From contig JAOANR010000013.1 of assembly GCA_030278955.1 (NCBI GenBank), positions 46,164,191 through 46,228,190 of the forward strand: a stretch of 64,000 bases of DNA. Direction: 5' to 3'. The position numbers were made by a program, and so were the translations under genes. Each line of letters starts with the position of its first letter. Within the stretch, counting starts at the first letter, position 1. Below, in pieces: positions 62,726 to 64,000 of this stretch. The notes beneath the pieces were generated by a model. The model ran no database searches, was not told the origin of the DNA, and worked only from the letters and a program-made list of their open reading frames with translations. This DNA is from Hygrophila difformis. Taxonomy: Eukaryota > Streptophyta > Magnoliopsida > Lamiales > Acanthaceae.

Positions 62726-63130
62726 TTGCTAGTTGCCTGTCTTTAAATAGTAGTGTATAAAACTTGCTGTCATTCCCTTTTCCATTTGACACTTGATAGT
62801 GGATCTTTCACGTAATAATATGGCATTATGAAGTGCAGTTGTATGTCGCAGTATTTCTCGAGCAATATAAATATCAAAATGTAGGCCGTCATAAGAAAAT
62901 TTCTGAGCAGATCCAAACTCGGTTGGGGATGTGTTTTAAATATATACTTGAAAACATTTAGACCAATATAAATAATATAAATAAATAAAAATATTGCGAG
63001 TGCACCAAAGTCAAAAATATCTATGATCTCACCTGCCGAAGGGAAATGAATCAAAAAGTCTAATGACCCATTATTATAACTTTATATGAGTGACCAAATT
63101 ATTAAAATAATATACATTTATTCATTCAAT
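62726..63130. other. spacer, no gene seen
   Basis: AT-rich; only short chance open frames. Confidence 0.5.
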
Positions 63131-63136
63131 CATGTT

Positions 63137-64000
63137 TTACGTGTTCTCGGGCGGACGAGATGAGCTTTGCAAGCATGGTGGGTACTCTTCAACAGTTTGT
63201 ATCATGGGCAGGGCTTAGGATTAACTACGCTAAGTCTCGTGCTCTTGCTTCAAAAGCATGCACGGTGGTGGAGAAGATTTGGTTCTCTCATGTTTCGCCT
63301 ATTCCGTTTGCTGCCGACCTTGGTCGATACCTTGGCTTCCAAATACACCAAGGCCGGATGAATGCTCGGAGTTATGATCAAATTTTAGAAAAAATAGATG
63401 GTCGTATTGCCACTTGGTCTACCCGGTTGCTCAATAAAGCAGGGAGACTAACATTGGCTCGAAGTGTGTAGCTGCCATCCCTTCGTACTACATTCAAGTG
63501 TGTTGGCTGCTACATTGCTCAATAATATTGATCGTCGTATTCGTACCATACTGTGGAAAGATAGGAGTGGCAAGGGATTACACCTTGTTAAGTGGAGTGA
63601 GGTAGCAAGGCCGAAGGCTGGGCTTTCGAAGGGCACGTCTAAGTAATGTGGTTTTGCTGGGTAAGTTGGTGTCGGATCTAACCCTCGGGGGTAATAAACT
63701 TTGGGTCAAGGAGCTTAGATCACGATATGCTCCAAATGGCTTCACCAATACGATGGGCTCATTGCCGGGGTCGGTCACTTGGCGAGGGATTTGCAAGGTA
63801 CCGGCAAGGTTAGTAGGCGGGTTTAGTTTCCATGTGGGTAATGGTGACAGCTCGTTATGGTTTTCCCCATGGTTTCAGGGTATGCAACTTGGTCCTTGGG
63901 TTCCATTCATTGAGACATGTGATGTGGATTTGAGGATCAAAGATATTGTGGGGCAGCATGGTTGGAACCTCAATGTTATAGCAACCATCATCCCTGTGGA
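63137..64000 (+). pseudogene. LINE (non-LTR) reverse transcriptase C-terminal fragment
   Basis: Reads FASMVGTLQQFVSWAGLRIN then YAKSRALASK, the post-catalytic RT region, then DLGRYLGFQIHQGRMNARSY and LLNKAGRLTLARSV (the usual KAGRLTLAKSVL motif of plant LINEs). After a stop near 63470 further frames carry DRRIRTILWKD, KGLHLVKWSEVARPKA and RARLSNVVLLGKL, then ELRSRYAP and zf-RVT-like sequence toward the edge. Frame shifts at about 63465 and 63630. The YADD active site would lie upstream and is missing, so the copy is 5' truncated. It continues beyond the right edge. Confidence 0.88.

Overview
The window is nuclear DNA of a flowering plant, almost certainly a eudicot. Its genes have many introns and AT-rich introns and spacers. 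The gene set is plant-specific: a plastid pyruvate dehydrogenase E2, a class C heat stress factor, a NIMIN protein, an NPF transporter and an ACD11-like lipid-transfer protein. Stowaway MITEs, hAT elements, Copia and Athila-type LTR elements and a LINE fill most of the space between genes. The species cannot be named from the sequence alone.

Left part (1-36.9 kb) is gene-rich. On the minus strand lie the 5' half of a PP2A scaffold A subunit (runs off the left edge), a plastid-targeted multi-pass membrane protein (5 exons), a PRP4-type splicing kinase (12 exons), a small HMA-domain metal-binding protein and HSFC1. On the plus strand is the plastidial dihydrolipoyl acetyltransferase (PDC E2, 6 exons). 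A Copia element with 279-bp LTRs and a CAAAG target duplication sits about 340 bp past the E2 stop. An ACD11/GLTP-like gene and an NPF3.1-type NRT1/PTR transporter follow on the minus strand. Exon boundaries for these genes were placed by AG/GT signals and checked for reading-phase continuity.

Middle part (37-47 kb) is gene-poor. It holds a NIMIN2-like gene with paired TGACG boxes upstream, a dense cluster of Stowaway MITEs (two of them inverted neighbours), and an intronless F-box/DUF295-type gene with a tandem duplication at its 3' end.

Right part (47-64 kb) is dominated by a 9-kb, very young LTR element of 47,077-56,081 (LTRs almost identical, target duplication AAATG). It encodes only Athila-like Gag plus a protease-like domain on the minus strand, so it is a non-autonomous, gag-only element. 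Its coding-free interior carries a GC-rich island and a periodic array of near-palindromic CATG motifs; a perfect 22-bp palindrome of the same type occurs in each LTR. After it come more MITE and inverted-repeat elements, a truncated alpha-xylosidase (GH31) copy with a damaged splice donor, GC-rich tandem repeats, an unrecognised ORF set between two different repeat arrays, and a LINE reverse-transcriptase fragment that runs off the right edge.

The genes do not form a pathway. Stress and immunity are recurrent themes (NIMIN2, ACD11-like, HSFC1), but nothing in the sequence shows co-regulation.
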